This document shows positions 1 to 8,438 of a stretch of 64,000 bases of DNA, piece by piece. The number at the start of each line of letters is the position of its first letter. Positions within the stretch are counted from its first letter, which is position 1. The DNA lies in NCBI RefSeq assembly GCF_900176325.1, contig NZ_FWXK01000002.1, positions 289,853 to 353,852 on the forward strand, given 5' to 3'. Below the pieces are notes generated by a model. It saw nothing but the letters and a program-made list of their open reading frames with translations, was not told the DNA's origin and did not search any database. This stretch comes from Aerococcus suis (GTDB lineage Bacteria > Bacillota > Bacilli > Lactobacillales > Aerococcaceae). Made by a program: the position numbers and the translations under genes.

Positions 1-818
1 AATTGTGCTTTCCAAGAAGCTTCATAATATTCTTGTGATTTATCTTTAAAGATAGCTAATTTGGCTTCTTCTTGATTAAATGCTTTGTTTTCTAATTGTC
101 CCGCATAATTTTCCTCGATATAACCATTCAATTGGCCTTGTAGTTTCTGTTGCAAAGCAAACTGTTTTTGTGATTTAGGCGTAATAACTGCAATTATTAC
201 AAAACCTAGTAGTGCGGATGAAATACCTAATACAGATAATAATGGACTAATTGAAAACATCATATAAACGGTCCCAATAAAAATAGTGGTACTCATTAAC
301 AATTGAGCAATTGTCTGTTGCAAAGACATCGCAACGTTTTCCATATCATTGACTGCTCGACTTAGTATTTCGCCATTTGGAATACGATCAACCGTTTTAA
401 TAGATAAACGATTTAATTTATCACGCATGTCCTGTCTAATATCACGAATCACACGAGCAGCTAATTTGCTCAAAAAGAATCCTTGTAAATAGCGAAAAGT
501 AGCACTCACAATATACATCACAACCACTATCATAATCACTCTTTTTAAAGCGTCGAAATCAATCGGATAACGCATTTGTCCATTAACTAATTGACGTCCT
601 TGATTGATACCTTCGTAAATAATGGTCGTTGCTTGACCTAATACTTGGGGAGATAGTGTCTGAAAAATAGTTGCCGTAATTGAAACAAAGGCAACAAGTA
701 AAAATCCCCATTTTCGATAAGACAAATAGATGCCTAAACGTTTAATGGTTCCCCAAAAGTCATCGACTTTATAATGACCCGTATGTGAAGCGGTTTTAAC
801 TTTTTCCTCCTTAGCCAA
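1..818 (-). CDS. ABC multidrug exporter subunit, N-terminal part (EfrB/LmrD-like), cut by window edge
   Basis: About 272 codons are visible, all belonging to the N-terminal transmembrane domain of a fused permease-ATPase half transporter; the nucleotide-binding domain lies outside the window. I place the start at a TTG (818) because AAGGAAGG lies about 8 nt upstream, inside the end of the preceding gene; an in-frame GTG at 827 is too close to that site. It begins directly after the stop of the 820-2535 gene, so the two subunits should be co-translated and form a heterodimeric exporter. By family pattern this second subunit should carry the intact catalytic site, since the partner has degenerate residues; that part cannot be seen here. 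Confidence 0.85.
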   Translation of the reverse strand, partial: MAKEEKVKTASHTGHYKVDDFWGTIKRLGIYLSYRKWGFLLVAFVSITATIFQTLSPQVLGQATTIIYEGINQGRQLVNGQMRYPIDFDALKRVIMIVVVMYIVSATFRYLQGFFLSKLAARVIRDIRQDMRDKLNRLSIKTVDRIPNGEILSRAVNDMENVAMSLQQTIAQLLMSTTIFIGTVYMMFSISPLLSVLGISSALLGFVIIAVITPKSQKQFALQQKLQGQLNGYIEENYAGQLENKAFNQEEAKLAIFKDKSQEYYEASWKAQ

Positions 819-819
819 T

Positions 820-2535
820 CTATTCACCTTCCTTCGTTTGTGATTCAGCAATTTCTCTATACACTTTATTATCAAGCAGTTCATCATGAGTACCAACACC
901 GACAATTTTTCCATCATCAAGAACGATAATGCGATCAGCATCACGAATCGTATTGACACGCTGAGCAATAATTAGAGTAGCTGCTTGTTCAGTAATAGGT
1001 TGTAATGCTTGTCTTAATTTAGCATCAGTCGCATAATCCAATGCTGAAAAAGAATCATCAAAAATATAAATATTGGCTTGCTTCATAATGGCTCGTGCAA
1101 TAGATAAGCGTTGTTTTTGTCCTCCAGAGAAATTATTTCCCCCTTTTTCGACGCGACCATCAAGACCGCCGTGTAATTCATGGATAAAATCATCTGCTTG
1201 AGCAATTTCTAAAGCACGCCACATTTCTTCATCACTTGCATCCTTATTCCCATATCGTAAATTATCTCGAACAGTACCTTGAAACAAATTAGCTTTTTGT
1301 GGCACGTATCCAATTAGATCCCGTAAATTGGCTAACGAGATAGCTCGAATATCAACTCCATTAATTTTAATTTCGCCAGATGTGACATCGTATAATCGCA
1401 TAATTAAATGAGCAATAGTCGACTTACCAACACCTGTTCCCCCAATTATGGCTACTGTTTCACCAGGATGAATGGCAAAGCTAATATCTGTCAGTACTTC
1501 TTTCTCAGCTCCGGCAAATTGATAGCTTACATTATTTAAAACGACTTCGCCTGTTCCGAGGTTCTCTACTAATGTTGGATTTTCAGGATTCTTGATAGTA
1601 TTTTCAGCATCCATCACTTCATTAATACGGTTTGCTGAAACTTGCGCTCTAGGAATCATAATAAAAATAAAAGTAAAAATAATAAATGAGAACATGATAA
1701 TTGACGAATAGTTCACAAATGAAACGATAACTCCAACCTGAATTGTTCCGTTTGCGACTAATTGTGCACCAAACCAATTAGACAACACATTCGTTAAGCT
1801 TAAAACAATCACCATAATAGGCATTAACGCTGCCATGGTGACATTAATCTTGATTGAGGTGTTGGTATAATCATGATTGGCTTCAGCAAAACGATTCGCC
1901 TCATAATCACTACGATTAAAGGCACGAATCACTCGAATACCGGTTAATCCTTCTCTAAAAATTAAATTTAATTTATCTACTTTTTTCTGCATTGATTGGA
2001 ATAATGGCGTTACCCGTTTTAAAATTAGACCGATAGCAATAATTAATATTGGTGTCGTTGCTAGAAAAATCGTACTTAGATGAGGACTGGTTATGACAGC
2101 CATAACTACAGCTGTCGTTAACATCGCAGGTGATAAAATAACAATTCGCAGTACCATCATAATAGCTACTTCCAATTGAACAATGTCACTTGAACTTCTA
2201 GTAATCAACGATGCTGCTCCAAATTCATCCATCACATCTTTTGAAAAATAGAGAACTTTTTCGTAAATTTGATTTCTTAATTGCCGCCCTAAATTATGAC
2301 TGGCTTTGGCTGCTACATAGGCATTCCCAAAAGCCACTAGTAGCACTAACAAAGTTGCTCCCATCATTAAGGCGCCAATTGATAAAATCGCCTGAATATT
2401 ACCTTGAGCCACTCCTTCGTTAACAATACGAGCAGTCATAGTTGGTAACATTAATTCACCAAACGCCTGTAATACAACAAACACTACACATAATAGAATT
2501 TGTCGTTTAGGAATTTGTTTTATGATTCGTAACAT
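820..2535 (-). CDS. Heterodimeric ABC exporter subunit with degenerate ATPase site (EfrA/LmrC-like)
   Basis: A half transporter of about 571 residues: six membrane segments in the first 300 residues, then an ABC ATPase with Walker A GGTGVGKST, signature FSGGQKQR and Walker B IYIFDD. The residue after the Walker B aspartate is Asp rather than the usual catalytic Glu, and the H-loop reads LIIAQR, with Gln replacing His. Such substitutions are typical of the non-catalytic partner in asymmetric exporters such as EfrAB, LmrCD or BmrCD. An ATG at 2541 exists, but GAAGGAG sits 6 nt before the ATG at 2535, so I start there. The gene is first in a two-gene operon with 1-818. Exported drug or lipid substrate is not readable from sequence. 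Confidence 0.9.
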   Translation of the reverse strand: MLRIIKQIPKRQILLCVVFVVLQAFGELMLPTMTARIVNEGVAQGNIQAILSIGALMMGATLLVLLVAFGNAYVAAKASHNLGRQLRNQIYEKVLYFSKDVMDEFGAASLITRSSSDIVQLEVAIMMVLRIVILSPAMLTTAVVMAVITSPHLSTIFLATTPILIIAIGLILKRVTPLFQSMQKKVDKLNLIFREGLTGIRVIRAFNRSDYEANRFAEANHDYTNTSIKINVTMAALMPIMVIVLSLTNVLSNWFGAQLVANGTIQVGVIVSFVNYSSIIMFSFIIFTFIFIMIPRAQVSANRINEVMDAENTIKNPENPTLVENLGTGEVVLNNVSYQFAGAEKEVLTDISFAIHPGETVAIIGGTGVGKSTIAHLIMRLYDVTSGEIKINGVDIRAISLANLRDLIGYVPQKANLFQGTVRDNLRYGNKDASDEEMWRALEIAQADDFIHELHGGLDGRVEKGGNNFSGGQKQRLSIARAIMKQANIYIFDDSFSALDYATDAKLRQALQPITEQAATLIIAQRVNTIRDADRIIVLDDGKIVGVGTHDELLDNKVYREIAESQTKEGE

Positions 2536-2565
2536 ATGCATCTCCTTCTCTTAATAATAAAAATT

Positions 2566-2614
2566 AAAGATTCCTATTATAAAGTCTCACTTTGCTTTAT
2601 AATAGGAAATCTTT
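2566..2614. terminator. Stem-loop downstream of AI-2E-type permease gene
   Basis: A 19-nt near-perfect inverted repeat (AAAGATTCCTATTATAAAG against CTTTATAATAGGAAATCTTT) lies between the stop of 2628-3797 and the exporter operon. On the minus strand it can terminate the permease transcript. Confidence 0.7.
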
Positions 2615-2627
2615 ATCTAGATATGAT

Positions 2628-3797
2628 TTAATTGTCTTTATTACTTTCTGGTAAAATATCCGCTTCATCGTATAGACCTGATACTCGTTGATACCATTCA
2701 AATAAATGAATAAAAATCACTTTTAACACGGCGTAAACTGGAATAATCACAATTACGCCAAGTACTCCGAACATATTACCTCCTGTAATTAAGAGTAGCA
2801 TAATAGTAATCGGATGAATCTCTAAATTACTTCCTAAAATTTGTGGAGAAATCACTCGGCTCTCAATTGTTTGCTCGATTGCAAAAACAATCGCTACTTT
2901 TAAAATCATACTTGGTCCAGATACAATCGCAATAATAATGGCTGGAATCATTCCAAGAAATGATCCTAAATAAGGAATAATATTTAAAAATCCTGCAGCA
3001 ACCCCAATCACGGCTCCATACTGAAGGCCAATAATGTTATAACCAATCACAAACATAATGGCGACAGAAATAGCGACTAGAATTTGGCCACGAATATATT
3101 GACTAATCTGCTCGTTCATTTCAGTCAGTAACGTTAACGATTTTTGACGTACTTTTATCGGTAAAAAGCTAGCAATTTTTGCAGGTAATTTGTCGCCTTC
3201 TTTTAACATATAAAATAAAATAATTGGTGCAGTAAAAATCGCAATAATAATTCGCGATAATACCCCAACAAAAGATCCGATACTATTCACCGTACGATTA
3301 AGAATACTTTGCCAATTAAAATTTTCTAACTGATAATTATGCATAAAATCATTCACGAATGATTGCACTTCAGACTGCCACCCAGTCGGCAAGAATTGAT
3401 TCACTTCTTCACGATAAGCTTGCCAAATTGTTTGCCAGTCTCTAATAAAGCTCTGTCCTTGATCAATCAAGTCAGGAATTAATAACGAAAGCAGAAACAG
3501 AATTAAAGCAATAAATAGCAGGACAATCCATGCCCCATAAAGACGTCGAATTCCTTTATTACACAACCAATTGACTAATGGAATCGTTAAATAATAAAAA
3601 ACAGCTGCCAAAATGATAGGTAAGGAGACAATTTGTATAAATGTCCAAACTGGTTTAAAAATTGGCGAAATAACAGCAAACAAAAAAATAAGAACGGCAA
3701 CTATTATTAAGATATATAAAATATTAATATATTTATTATCAACCATTAAGTGATAAAACCAAGAATTCTTGAGTTTATTCTTTGATTCTTGCGACAT
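2628..3797 (-). CDS. AI-2E family (PerM/YdbI-like) membrane permease
   Basis: A 389-residue integral membrane protein with about eight hydrophobic segments and the family layout: two N-terminal helices, a soluble amphipathic stretch around residues 110-170, then a helix-rich C-terminal half with the conserved NIIPYLGSFLGMIPA segment near residue 270. Members are proposed to transport autoinducer-2 or act as Na+/H+ exchangers; most Firmicute members have no assigned substrate. GAGAGGTGATGTT precedes the ATG. The gene stands alone, divergent from the lactonase gene at 3909 and followed by its own stem-loop. Specific function unknown. Confidence 0.85.
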   Translation of the reverse strand: MSQESKNKLKNSWFYHLMVDNKYINILYILIIVAVLIFLFAVISPIFKPVWTFIQIVSLPIILAAVFYYLTIPLVNWLCNKGIRRLYGAWIVLLFIALILFLLSLLIPDLIDQGQSFIRDWQTIWQAYREEVNQFLPTGWQSEVQSFVNDFMHNYQLENFNWQSILNRTVNSIGSFVGVLSRIIIAIFTAPIILFYMLKEGDKLPAKIASFLPIKVRQKSLTLLTEMNEQISQYIRGQILVAISVAIMFVIGYNIIGLQYGAVIGVAAGFLNIIPYLGSFLGMIPAIIIAIVSGPSMILKVAIVFAIEQTIESRVISPQILGSNLEIHPITIMLLLITGGNMFGVLGVIVIIPVYAVLKVIFIHLFEWYQRVSGLYDEADILPESNKDN

Positions 3798-3847
3798 AAC
3801 ATCACCTCTCTATTATTTTAGCATAAGTCGATTTATTTACTGATAAA

Positions 3848-3875
3848 TTGTTTCATTTCAAATATAATATAGAAT
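3848..3875 (+). promoter_or_regulatory. Probable sigma-A promoter of the lactonase gene
   Basis: TTGTTT (3848-3853), a 16-nt spacer and TAGAAT (3870-3875) stand 34 nt before the start codon at 3909. An overlapping TATAAT lies a few bases upstream, so the exact -10 is uncertain. Confidence 0.45.
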
Positions 3876-3908
3876 AGAAATAACTAATGATTTGGAAAGG
3901 ATGATTAA

Positions 3909-4937
3909 ATGAGTCAGATGCTTTTGGGAGGATATACTCGTCAATCAAATCGAGGATTACATATCGTAACCATTGATGAAGATACTCAACAAATTATCGA
4001 TAATTATCAATTAATTGAAGAAAAAAATCCCACTTATTTTGCCTTAAGTCGTGATAATCACCATCTCTACACCTTATCAGAAGCTCACGGAGAGCCTGGT
4101 GTCAGCCATTATCGATTGGAAAATGGTCAGGCAGAACTTAAACAACATCTTCCTGTCTTCCCTGGGAATGGTTGTTATATTTCTTATGATGAAGATAATA
4201 ATAACCTTTATTTATCAGACTATCATCATGGTAAAGTGGCAGTTGTGACTTTAGACGAGAATGGCATGATGTCATTAACTGACATTGTTACCCATGAAGG
4301 AAGTGGACCTCATGAAAATCAGGATCAAGCCCATGCGCACTTTATAAAAAAAGCCCCAACAACAGATTATATTTATTCTTGTGATTTAGGGACTGATGAG
4401 GTACATACTTATCAACTAACAAATGATAATACATTAGAAGAAGTCGCTGTCCTTCATGCAGCACCAGGAACTGGACCTAGACATTTAGCGTTTCACCCTT
4501 CCCTTCCTATCGCTTATTTAGTAGGAGAACTCGACTATTCAGTGACAGTATTACAGTTAAATGAAGATGGAACGATTACTGCTGGTAATTCTCAAATCAC
4601 TATTCCGACTGATTATGAAGAATTTAACTCAAGTTCAGCCATTCGCCTAACTAAAGATGCTCGTCATCTTTATGTCTCTAATCGCGGGCATAACTCTATT
4701 AGTAGTTATCGTATTTCTAATGATGGATTAACCCTTTACCCCATTGAAACAGTAGCAACCCATGCTGATTTTCCTCGTGATTTTAATTTTTCACAGGATG
4801 AAACCTTTATTCTAGTTGGTCACCAAAAAGAAAATAAAGTTACTCTATTTCAACGAAATAAAGAAACAGGCCGTCTTAACTATATTGATGAAGCCCCTAT
4901 TGATGAAATTGTTTGCGTGGAACCTTTAAATGGATAA
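3909..4937 (+). CDS. Lactonase family protein (6-phosphogluconolactonase type, beta-propeller)
   Basis: 342 residues without signal peptide or membrane segments. The repeated short blade pattern (for example LYLSDYHHGKVAVV, YSCDLGTDEVHTY, GPRHLAFHPSLPIAYLV, RHLYVSNRGHNSI, FPRDFNFSQDETFILVG) identifies a seven-bladed beta-propeller of the YkgB/Pgl lactonase family. These cytosolic enzymes hydrolyse 6-phosphogluconolactone in the oxidative pentose phosphate pathway, though some family members act on other lactones. AAAGGATGATTAA precedes the ATG. Monocistronic, and convergent with the EIIA gene, with which it shares a bidirectional terminator. Confidence 0.85.
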   Translation: MSQMLLGGYTRQSNRGLHIVTIDEDTQQIIDNYQLIEEKNPTYFALSRDNHHLYTLSEAHGEPGVSHYRLENGQAELKQHLPVFPGNGCYISYDEDNNNLYLSDYHHGKVAVVTLDENGMMSLTDIVTHEGSGPHENQDQAHAHFIKKAPTTDYIYSCDLGTDEVHTYQLTNDNTLEEVAVLHAAPGTGPRHLAFHPSLPIAYLVGELDYSVTVLQLNEDGTITAGNSQITIPTDYEEFNSSSAIRLTKDARHLYVSNRGHNSISSYRISNDGLTLYPIETVATHADFPRDFNFSQDETFILVGHQKENKVTLFQRNKETGRLNYIDEAPIDEIVCVEPLNG

Positions 4938-4940
4938 ATG

Positions 4941-4980
4941 AAAAGAGAGGCCGGATAACTATCCGACCTCTTAATTTCTT
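4941..4980. terminator. Bidirectional terminator between lactonase and EIIA genes
   Basis: The stem AGAGGCCGGATA / TATCCGACCTCT with a 3-nt loop is followed by TTAATTTCTT on the plus strand and by CTCTTTTC on the minus strand. It separates two convergent genes. Confidence 0.8.
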
Positions 4981-4989
4981 AATACAGGA

Positions 4990-5508
4990 TTATTGATTTG
5001 CAGAAACTGTTCCTACTTTATCCCCAGCAGCTACTTTCCCTTCTGCTGTAAAAGATAATTCAGAAACATCATTCATATTAGTAAAGATAACGACAATAGT
5101 TGTTTCTTTATCTGCTTCTTTTAATGCATCTAAATCAACATGAGCAATTTTATCGCCTTTACCGACTTGTTGGCCTTCTTCAACTTCAATTGAGAATGGC
5201 GCACCTTCCAGTTCCACCGTATCAATTCCCATATGAACGAGAACTTCTAAGTCAGAATCCGTTTTAATGTAAACAGCATGTTTTGTTGGGAAGATACTCA
5301 TAACTGTCCCAGCAATTGGTGCATAAATTTCACCCGTTTCAGGGTCAACACCAAATCCATCTCCCATCATTTTTTGAGAGAAAACAGGATCATTAATCAT
5401 ATCAATTGCAACAAAATCACCGTTAGCTACAGCATAGACATCTTGTTTTGGTGCATCTGCACTAACTGTTTCTTCCTCTTTTTTCTTACGTTTTAAGAAA
5501 TCAAACAT
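4990..5508 (-). CDS. crr: PTS glucose-type EIIA protein
   Basis: 172 residues, soluble. The glucose-family EIIA fold is clear: DPVFSQKMMGDGFGVDP near residue 40, YAPIAGTV near 62, and both active-site histidines, H77 in PTKHAVYIK and H92 in LVHMGIDTV, the phosphoryl acceptor from HPr. The enzyme passes phosphate from HPr to EIIB domains of glucose, maltose or trehalose-type permeases lacking their own EIIA. It stands alone, as crr-like genes often do. It could serve the EIIBC at 50135-51700, whose own EIIA gene is truncated; that link is inference. Confidence 0.9.
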   Translation of the reverse strand: MFDFLKRKKKEEETVSADAPKQDVYAVANGDFVAIDMINDPVFSQKMMGDGFGVDPETGEIYAPIAGTVMSIFPTKHAVYIKTDSDLEVLVHMGIDTVELEGAPFSIEVEEGQQVGKGDKIAHVDLDALKEADKETTIVVIFTNMNDVSELSFTAEGKVAAGDKVGTVSANQ

Positions 5509-5719
5509 TATTTCACCATCCTTAGCTACGTCTATATTATCACAGTTCTTGGAACTGTAAAGTAAGAGATTTTAAAATTTATAGATAATTGTTTTTACCT
5601 GACTTTTTATTTTTTCTTAAAATCTCAGGTCAGCAAATAAAATAATCTTCAATAACTATATTTCAACCATACTTTAGGCTATAATATGTACTAGTTTACT
5701 TTTAGAGAGGAATGAATGG

Positions 5720-6547
5720 ATGATTGAAATTTTAAAAATCATATTCATTGGTATCATTGAAGGAATTACAGAATGGTTACCTATCAGTAGTACTGGTCAT
5801 ATGATTTTAGTAGAAGAATTTATGCAATTAAACTTAAGACAAGACTTTTGGGATATCTTTTTGGTTGTCATCCAACTTGGAGCAATCTTAGCGGTTATCT
5901 GGATTTATTTTGATCGTTTAAATCCGTTTAGTCCCAAAAAGTCCTCCCAAGAAAAAACACAAACTTGGAATACTTGGTTTAAAGTTGCTGTAGGTTGTGT
6001 CCCAGCTGCGATCTTTGGATTACTATTAGATGATTGGATGGAAGCCCATTTAATGAATTGGTTTGTAGTAGCAGTTGCTCTTATCGTTTATGGGATTGCT
6101 TTCATTGTCGTAGAAAATCGTAATGAACATCGGACTCCGAGTACACATTCAATGCAAGAGTTAACTTATAAAAAAGCGTTATATATTGGTTTATTCCAAA
6201 CGTTATCTCTTGTGCCAGGAACATCCCGTTCTGGATCTTCTATTTTAGGTGCAACAATCTTAGGAACATCTCGACCAGTTGCCGCTGACTTTAGCTTCTT
6301 TATGAGTATTCCAATTATGTTTGGAGCTAGCGGATTAAAATTAGTTAAAGCCTTAATGGATGGTTTCCGTTTTACAGGGTATGAATACTTCATTCTATTC
6401 TTAGGTATGTTAGTTGCCTTTGTTGTTTCAGTCATAACAATTAAACTATTGTTACGTTATATCCAACAAAATGACTTTAAAGTGTTTGGATGGTATCGAA
6501 TTATTTTAGGAATTATCGTTATCATCGCCTTCGGTTTCATTCGCTAG
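5720..6547 (+). CDS. uppP: Undecaprenyl-diphosphatase (BacA/UppP type)
   Basis: 275 residues with about eight membrane helices. The two active-site motifs are present: [14 protein letters not shown] at residues 14-27 (the E-E and S-H groups) and PGTSRSG at 166-172 containing the essential arginine R170. The enzyme dephosphorylates undecaprenyl diphosphate at the membrane surface, recycling the lipid carrier for peptidoglycan and giving bacitracin tolerance. A TATAAT at 5680-5685 is a likely -10, without a good -35. GAGAGG precedes the ATG. The gene is monocistronic with its own terminator. Confidence 0.97.
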   Translation: MIEILKIIFIGIIEGITEWLPISSTGHMILVEEFMQLNLRQDFWDIFLVVIQLGAILAVIWIYFDRLNPFSPKKSSQEKTQTWNTWFKVAVGCVPAAIFGLLLDDWMEAHLMNWFVVAVALIVYGIAFIVVENRNEHRTPSTHSMQELTYKKALYIGLFQTLSLVPGTSRSGSSILGATILGTSRPVAADFSFFMSIPIMFGASGLKLVKALMDGFRFTGYEYFILFLGMLVAFVVSVITIKLLLRYIQQNDFKVFGWYRIILGIIVIIAFGFIR

Positions 6548-6555
6548 ATAAGTTA

Positions 6556-6585
6556 AAGCAAGCAAATAATTGCTTGCTTTTTTAT
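6556..6585 (+). terminator. Terminator of uppP
   Basis: AAGCAAGCAA-TAAT-TGCTTGCTT is followed directly by a run of seven T on the plus strand, just after the uppP stop. Confidence 0.85.
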
Positions 6586-6587
6586 AT

Positions 6588-6761
6588 ACAAAAAAAACGA
6601 CTAAGAACTAAATCTTAGTCGTTCCCTAGACAATGGGCCTTCGCTATTCACATTAGCAACCGGCCAAGTATCCACTTCCTGTGTTGACAATTAAATGTCT
6701 GATACTCTCTATTTCCACTACACAGACTTATTTGATGCTGTGTATGTCGCCTCATCGCATA
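6588..6761 (-). ncRNA. Structured small RNA, unclassified, with own promoter and terminator
   Basis: A 174-nt interval with no ORF is framed on the minus strand by a strong promoter (6768-6796) and an intrinsic terminator (AACGACTAAGA / TCTTAGTCGTT then eight U). The predicted RNA contains further hairpins: ACACAG-loop-CTGTGT near its 5' end, GACA-TTTAAT-TGTC in the middle inside a GTATC/GATAC stem, and GGCC with UUGCUA/UAGCGA closing a 7-nt loop before the terminator. Size fits 6S RNA, but the separate hairpins do not look like its long rod. No SRP, tmRNA or RNase P signature was seen. Family unknown. Confidence 0.65.
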
Positions 6762-6767
6762 ACAGCT

Positions 6768-6796
6768 ATTCTAGCATACTTGTTTTTAAGAAACAA
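6768..6796 (-). promoter_or_regulatory. Sigma-A promoter of the small RNA
   Basis: On the minus strand: TTGTTT (6796-6791), a 17-nt spacer and TAGAAT (6773-6768) with the extended TG motif (TGCTAGAAT). Predicted transcription start is near 6761. The -35 overlaps the T-run of the glyoxalase terminator. Confidence 0.75.
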
Positions 6797-6825
6797 TAAA
6801 AAACTCACCACAAATTGTGGTGAGT
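6795..6825 (-). terminator. Terminator of the glyoxalase gene
   Basis: ACTCACCACA-AAT-TGTGGTGAGT stem-loop followed on the minus strand by six U, 16 nt after the stop of 6841-7215. Confidence 0.85.
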
Positions 6826-6840
6826 AACATTTAAAATCGT

Positions 6841-7215
6841 TTATTTTTCCCGGATAACTTCAATTTTATAACCATCAGGGTCGATAGCAAAATAGTAATG
6901 AGGATCTTCTCCTGGTAATCCTTTTAATTCTGTCACATTAAGCCCTTTAGCTTCTTGTTCTTTATGAAGTTTTTCAAGATCATCAACTGCGATAGCAATA
7001 TGACCATAACCATCACCAATTTCATATGGTCCGTGATTATAATTGTATGTTAATTCTAATTGAACACCACCACTAGGTAATTCCATATACACAAGAGTAA
7101 ACTCATCATCTGGATAATCTTTCTTTTCAGCTACTTCATAACCAAAAGCTTCATTATAAAATTTCATTGATTCATCTAAATCTTGAACACGAATACAAAC
7201 ATGATCTAAACGCAT
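6841..7215 (-). CDS. gloA: Lactoylglutathione lyase (glyoxalase I)
   Basis: 124 residues, a single vicinal-oxygen-chelate domain pair. MRLDHVCIRVQDLDESMKFY at the N-terminus, VQLELTYNY in the middle, GYGHIAIAVDDL and DPDGYKIEVI near the end give the four metal-ligand positions (H5, E56, H74, E120 by count) of glyoxalase I. It detoxifies methylglyoxal as the hemithioacetal with glutathione or another thiol. AAAGGAGG precedes the ATG. Glutathione use is plausible because a glutathione reductase gene lies at 17221. Monocistronic, with a strong promoter upstream. Confidence 0.9.
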   Translation of the reverse strand: MRLDHVCIRVQDLDESMKFYNEAFGYEVAEKKDYPDDEFTLVYMELPSGGVQLELTYNYNHGPYEIGDGYGHIAIAVDDLEKLHKEQEAKGLNVTELKGLPGEDPHYYFAIDPDGYKIEVIREK

Positions 7216-7247
7216 GTTTCATTCCTCCTTTTCTTCCTATTATACTT

Positions 7248-7276
7248 ATTATAACGGATGAAGAATCACTTAACAA
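7248..7276 (-). promoter_or_regulatory. Sigma-A promoter of gloA
   Basis: On the minus strand: TTGTTA (7276-7271), a 17-nt spacer and a perfect TATAAT (7253-7248). Confidence 0.8.
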
Positions 7277-7391
7277 AAGCTTTGATTAAATTACTCTAAA
7301 AAACCTTGAATTATCAATTATTCTTAGCTATGCTTACTATTGGCTTATGATTTTTCATGAGCATTATTATATAGAGAGAAGGTTTGACAAC

Positions 7392-8108
7392 ATGCGTCAA
7401 AGTAAATCATGGTTTACTTGGGTTAAAAAGCGTCCTCAAAAAGAGGTAAAAGAAAACGAACCAGTTACCCAACGCCGAGGTCAAAAAAAGCACTACACTA
7501 AAAATTATTTTTCAAGATACTTAAGCTATGTTAAGGCATATTTAAAACAACCTTTCCCTGAATTTGCTCATCCACAAGCGAATAATTCTTTTCATGGGTT
7601 AACAACTATCCTATTGATTAGTTTGTTTAATACCATTAGTTTAACCGCAGTTGCGAATTATTTTGTTTCTCGTTACGATTGGTTTGCCAACATTTCCATA
7701 TTACCAAATGTGTCGTTTACATTCACACCTTGGTTATTTGCTATCAAAACATTCTTTTTCTTAGTGATTTCATTATGGTTGTTACCGGTTGTTATTCATT
7801 GTTTTAAAAAAATTATTTATAAAGAAGAGACTGATTCGGCTATTTGGTTAAGCGAATTTATGGGGATGAACGTATTCAGTTTAACCTTAAGTTTTATCGG
7901 CTTATTAATGGCATTATTAGCACCGCTATTATTTTTTGTCGTTATTCTATTCTTATTAATTATTCAACTTGTCATCCTTAATATGGCGGCTGTCGTAAGT
8001 TTTACACCATATTCAAATCAACGCGTTATTCCATTATTTTATATAATACTTGGCGCATTTTTTACTAATGTATTAATTGAATTTATTCTCTTTAGTCTTA
8101 TTTTCTAA
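7392..8108 (+). CDS. Integral membrane protein, Yip1/DUF6574-like
   Basis: About 238 residues: a basic, hydrophilic N-terminus (residues 1-55, rich in Lys, Arg and Gln) followed by five hydrophobic segments. I do not recognise a characterised family with certainty; the layout resembles the Yip1-like membrane proteins common in Enterococcaceae, often linked to an N-terminal zinc ribbon that is absent here. An in-frame ATG occurs at 7347, but AGAGAGAAGG stands about 10 nt before the ATG at 7392, so the shorter form is preferred. No operon partner; the tRNA-Leu unit follows on the same strand with its own promoter. Confidence 0.7.
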   Translation: MRQSKSWFTWVKKRPQKEVKENEPVTQRRGQKKHYTKNYFSRYLSYVKAYLKQPFPEFAHPQANNSFHGLTTILLISLFNTISLTAVANYFVSRYDWFANISILPNVSFTFTPWLFAIKTFFFLVISLWLLPVVIHCFKKIIYKEETDSAIWLSEFMGMNVFSLTLSFIGLLMALLAPLLFFVVILFLLIIQLVILNMAAVVSFTPYSNQRVIPLFYIILGAFFTNVLIEFILFSLIF

Positions 8109-8111
8109 CGA

Positions 8112-8140
8112 TTGACAAATTTATTTATTTAGCATATGAT
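8112..8140 (+). promoter_or_regulatory. Strong promoter of tRNA-Leu
   Basis: Perfect TTGACA (8112-8117), 17-nt spacer, TATGAT (8135-8140); predicted start about 8147, 11 nt before the tRNA. Confidence 0.85.
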
Positions 8141-8157
8141 AATTCTTATGAAAATAA

Positions 8158-8241
8158 GCGAGCATGGCGGAATCGGCAGACGCGCTATCTTGAGGGGGTA
8201 GTGAGAGAAATCTCGTGTGGGTTCAAGTCCCACTGTTCGCA
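8158..8241 (+). tRNA. tRNA-Leu (GAG)
   Basis: An 84-nt class II tRNA. The acceptor stem GCGAGCA pairs with TGTTCGC, with discriminator A. D-arm GGCGGAATCGGCAGAC, anticodon stem CTATC/GGTAG with loop TTGAGGG (anticodon GAG), long variable arm GTGAGAGAAATCTCGT and T-loop GGTTCAAGTCC are all present. CCA is not encoded. It reads CUC and CUU codons. Confidence 0.95.
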
Positions 8242-8327
8242 TTGAACCATTTCATTAAGAATCGCTAGTCTTTAAAAAGTAACAATGCTTACTGTTTTGA
8301 GAAAAATAACTTATCAATTGATTTACT

Positions 8328-8357
8328 AGGATATCCAATTATAGGATATCCTTTTTT
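8328..8357 (+). terminator. Terminator of the tRNA-Leu unit
   Basis: GGATATCC-AATTATA-GGATATCC stem followed by TTTTTTC, about 85 nt beyond the tRNA; the 85 nt between hold nothing else recognisable. Confidence 0.75.
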
Positions 8358-8438
8358 CTTACAAAATTTTCAAACTTTTTCTAGTGGCTTATTCATTGAT
8401 TGCCAATGTGAAACGATAGATTGAAAAATCAATGAATG

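Noticed and set aside
6588..6761. Calling the small RNA 6S (ssrS)
   Set aside because: Length and lone promoter/terminator fit, but I read several independent hairpins rather than a long rod with a central bubble, so no family name is given.
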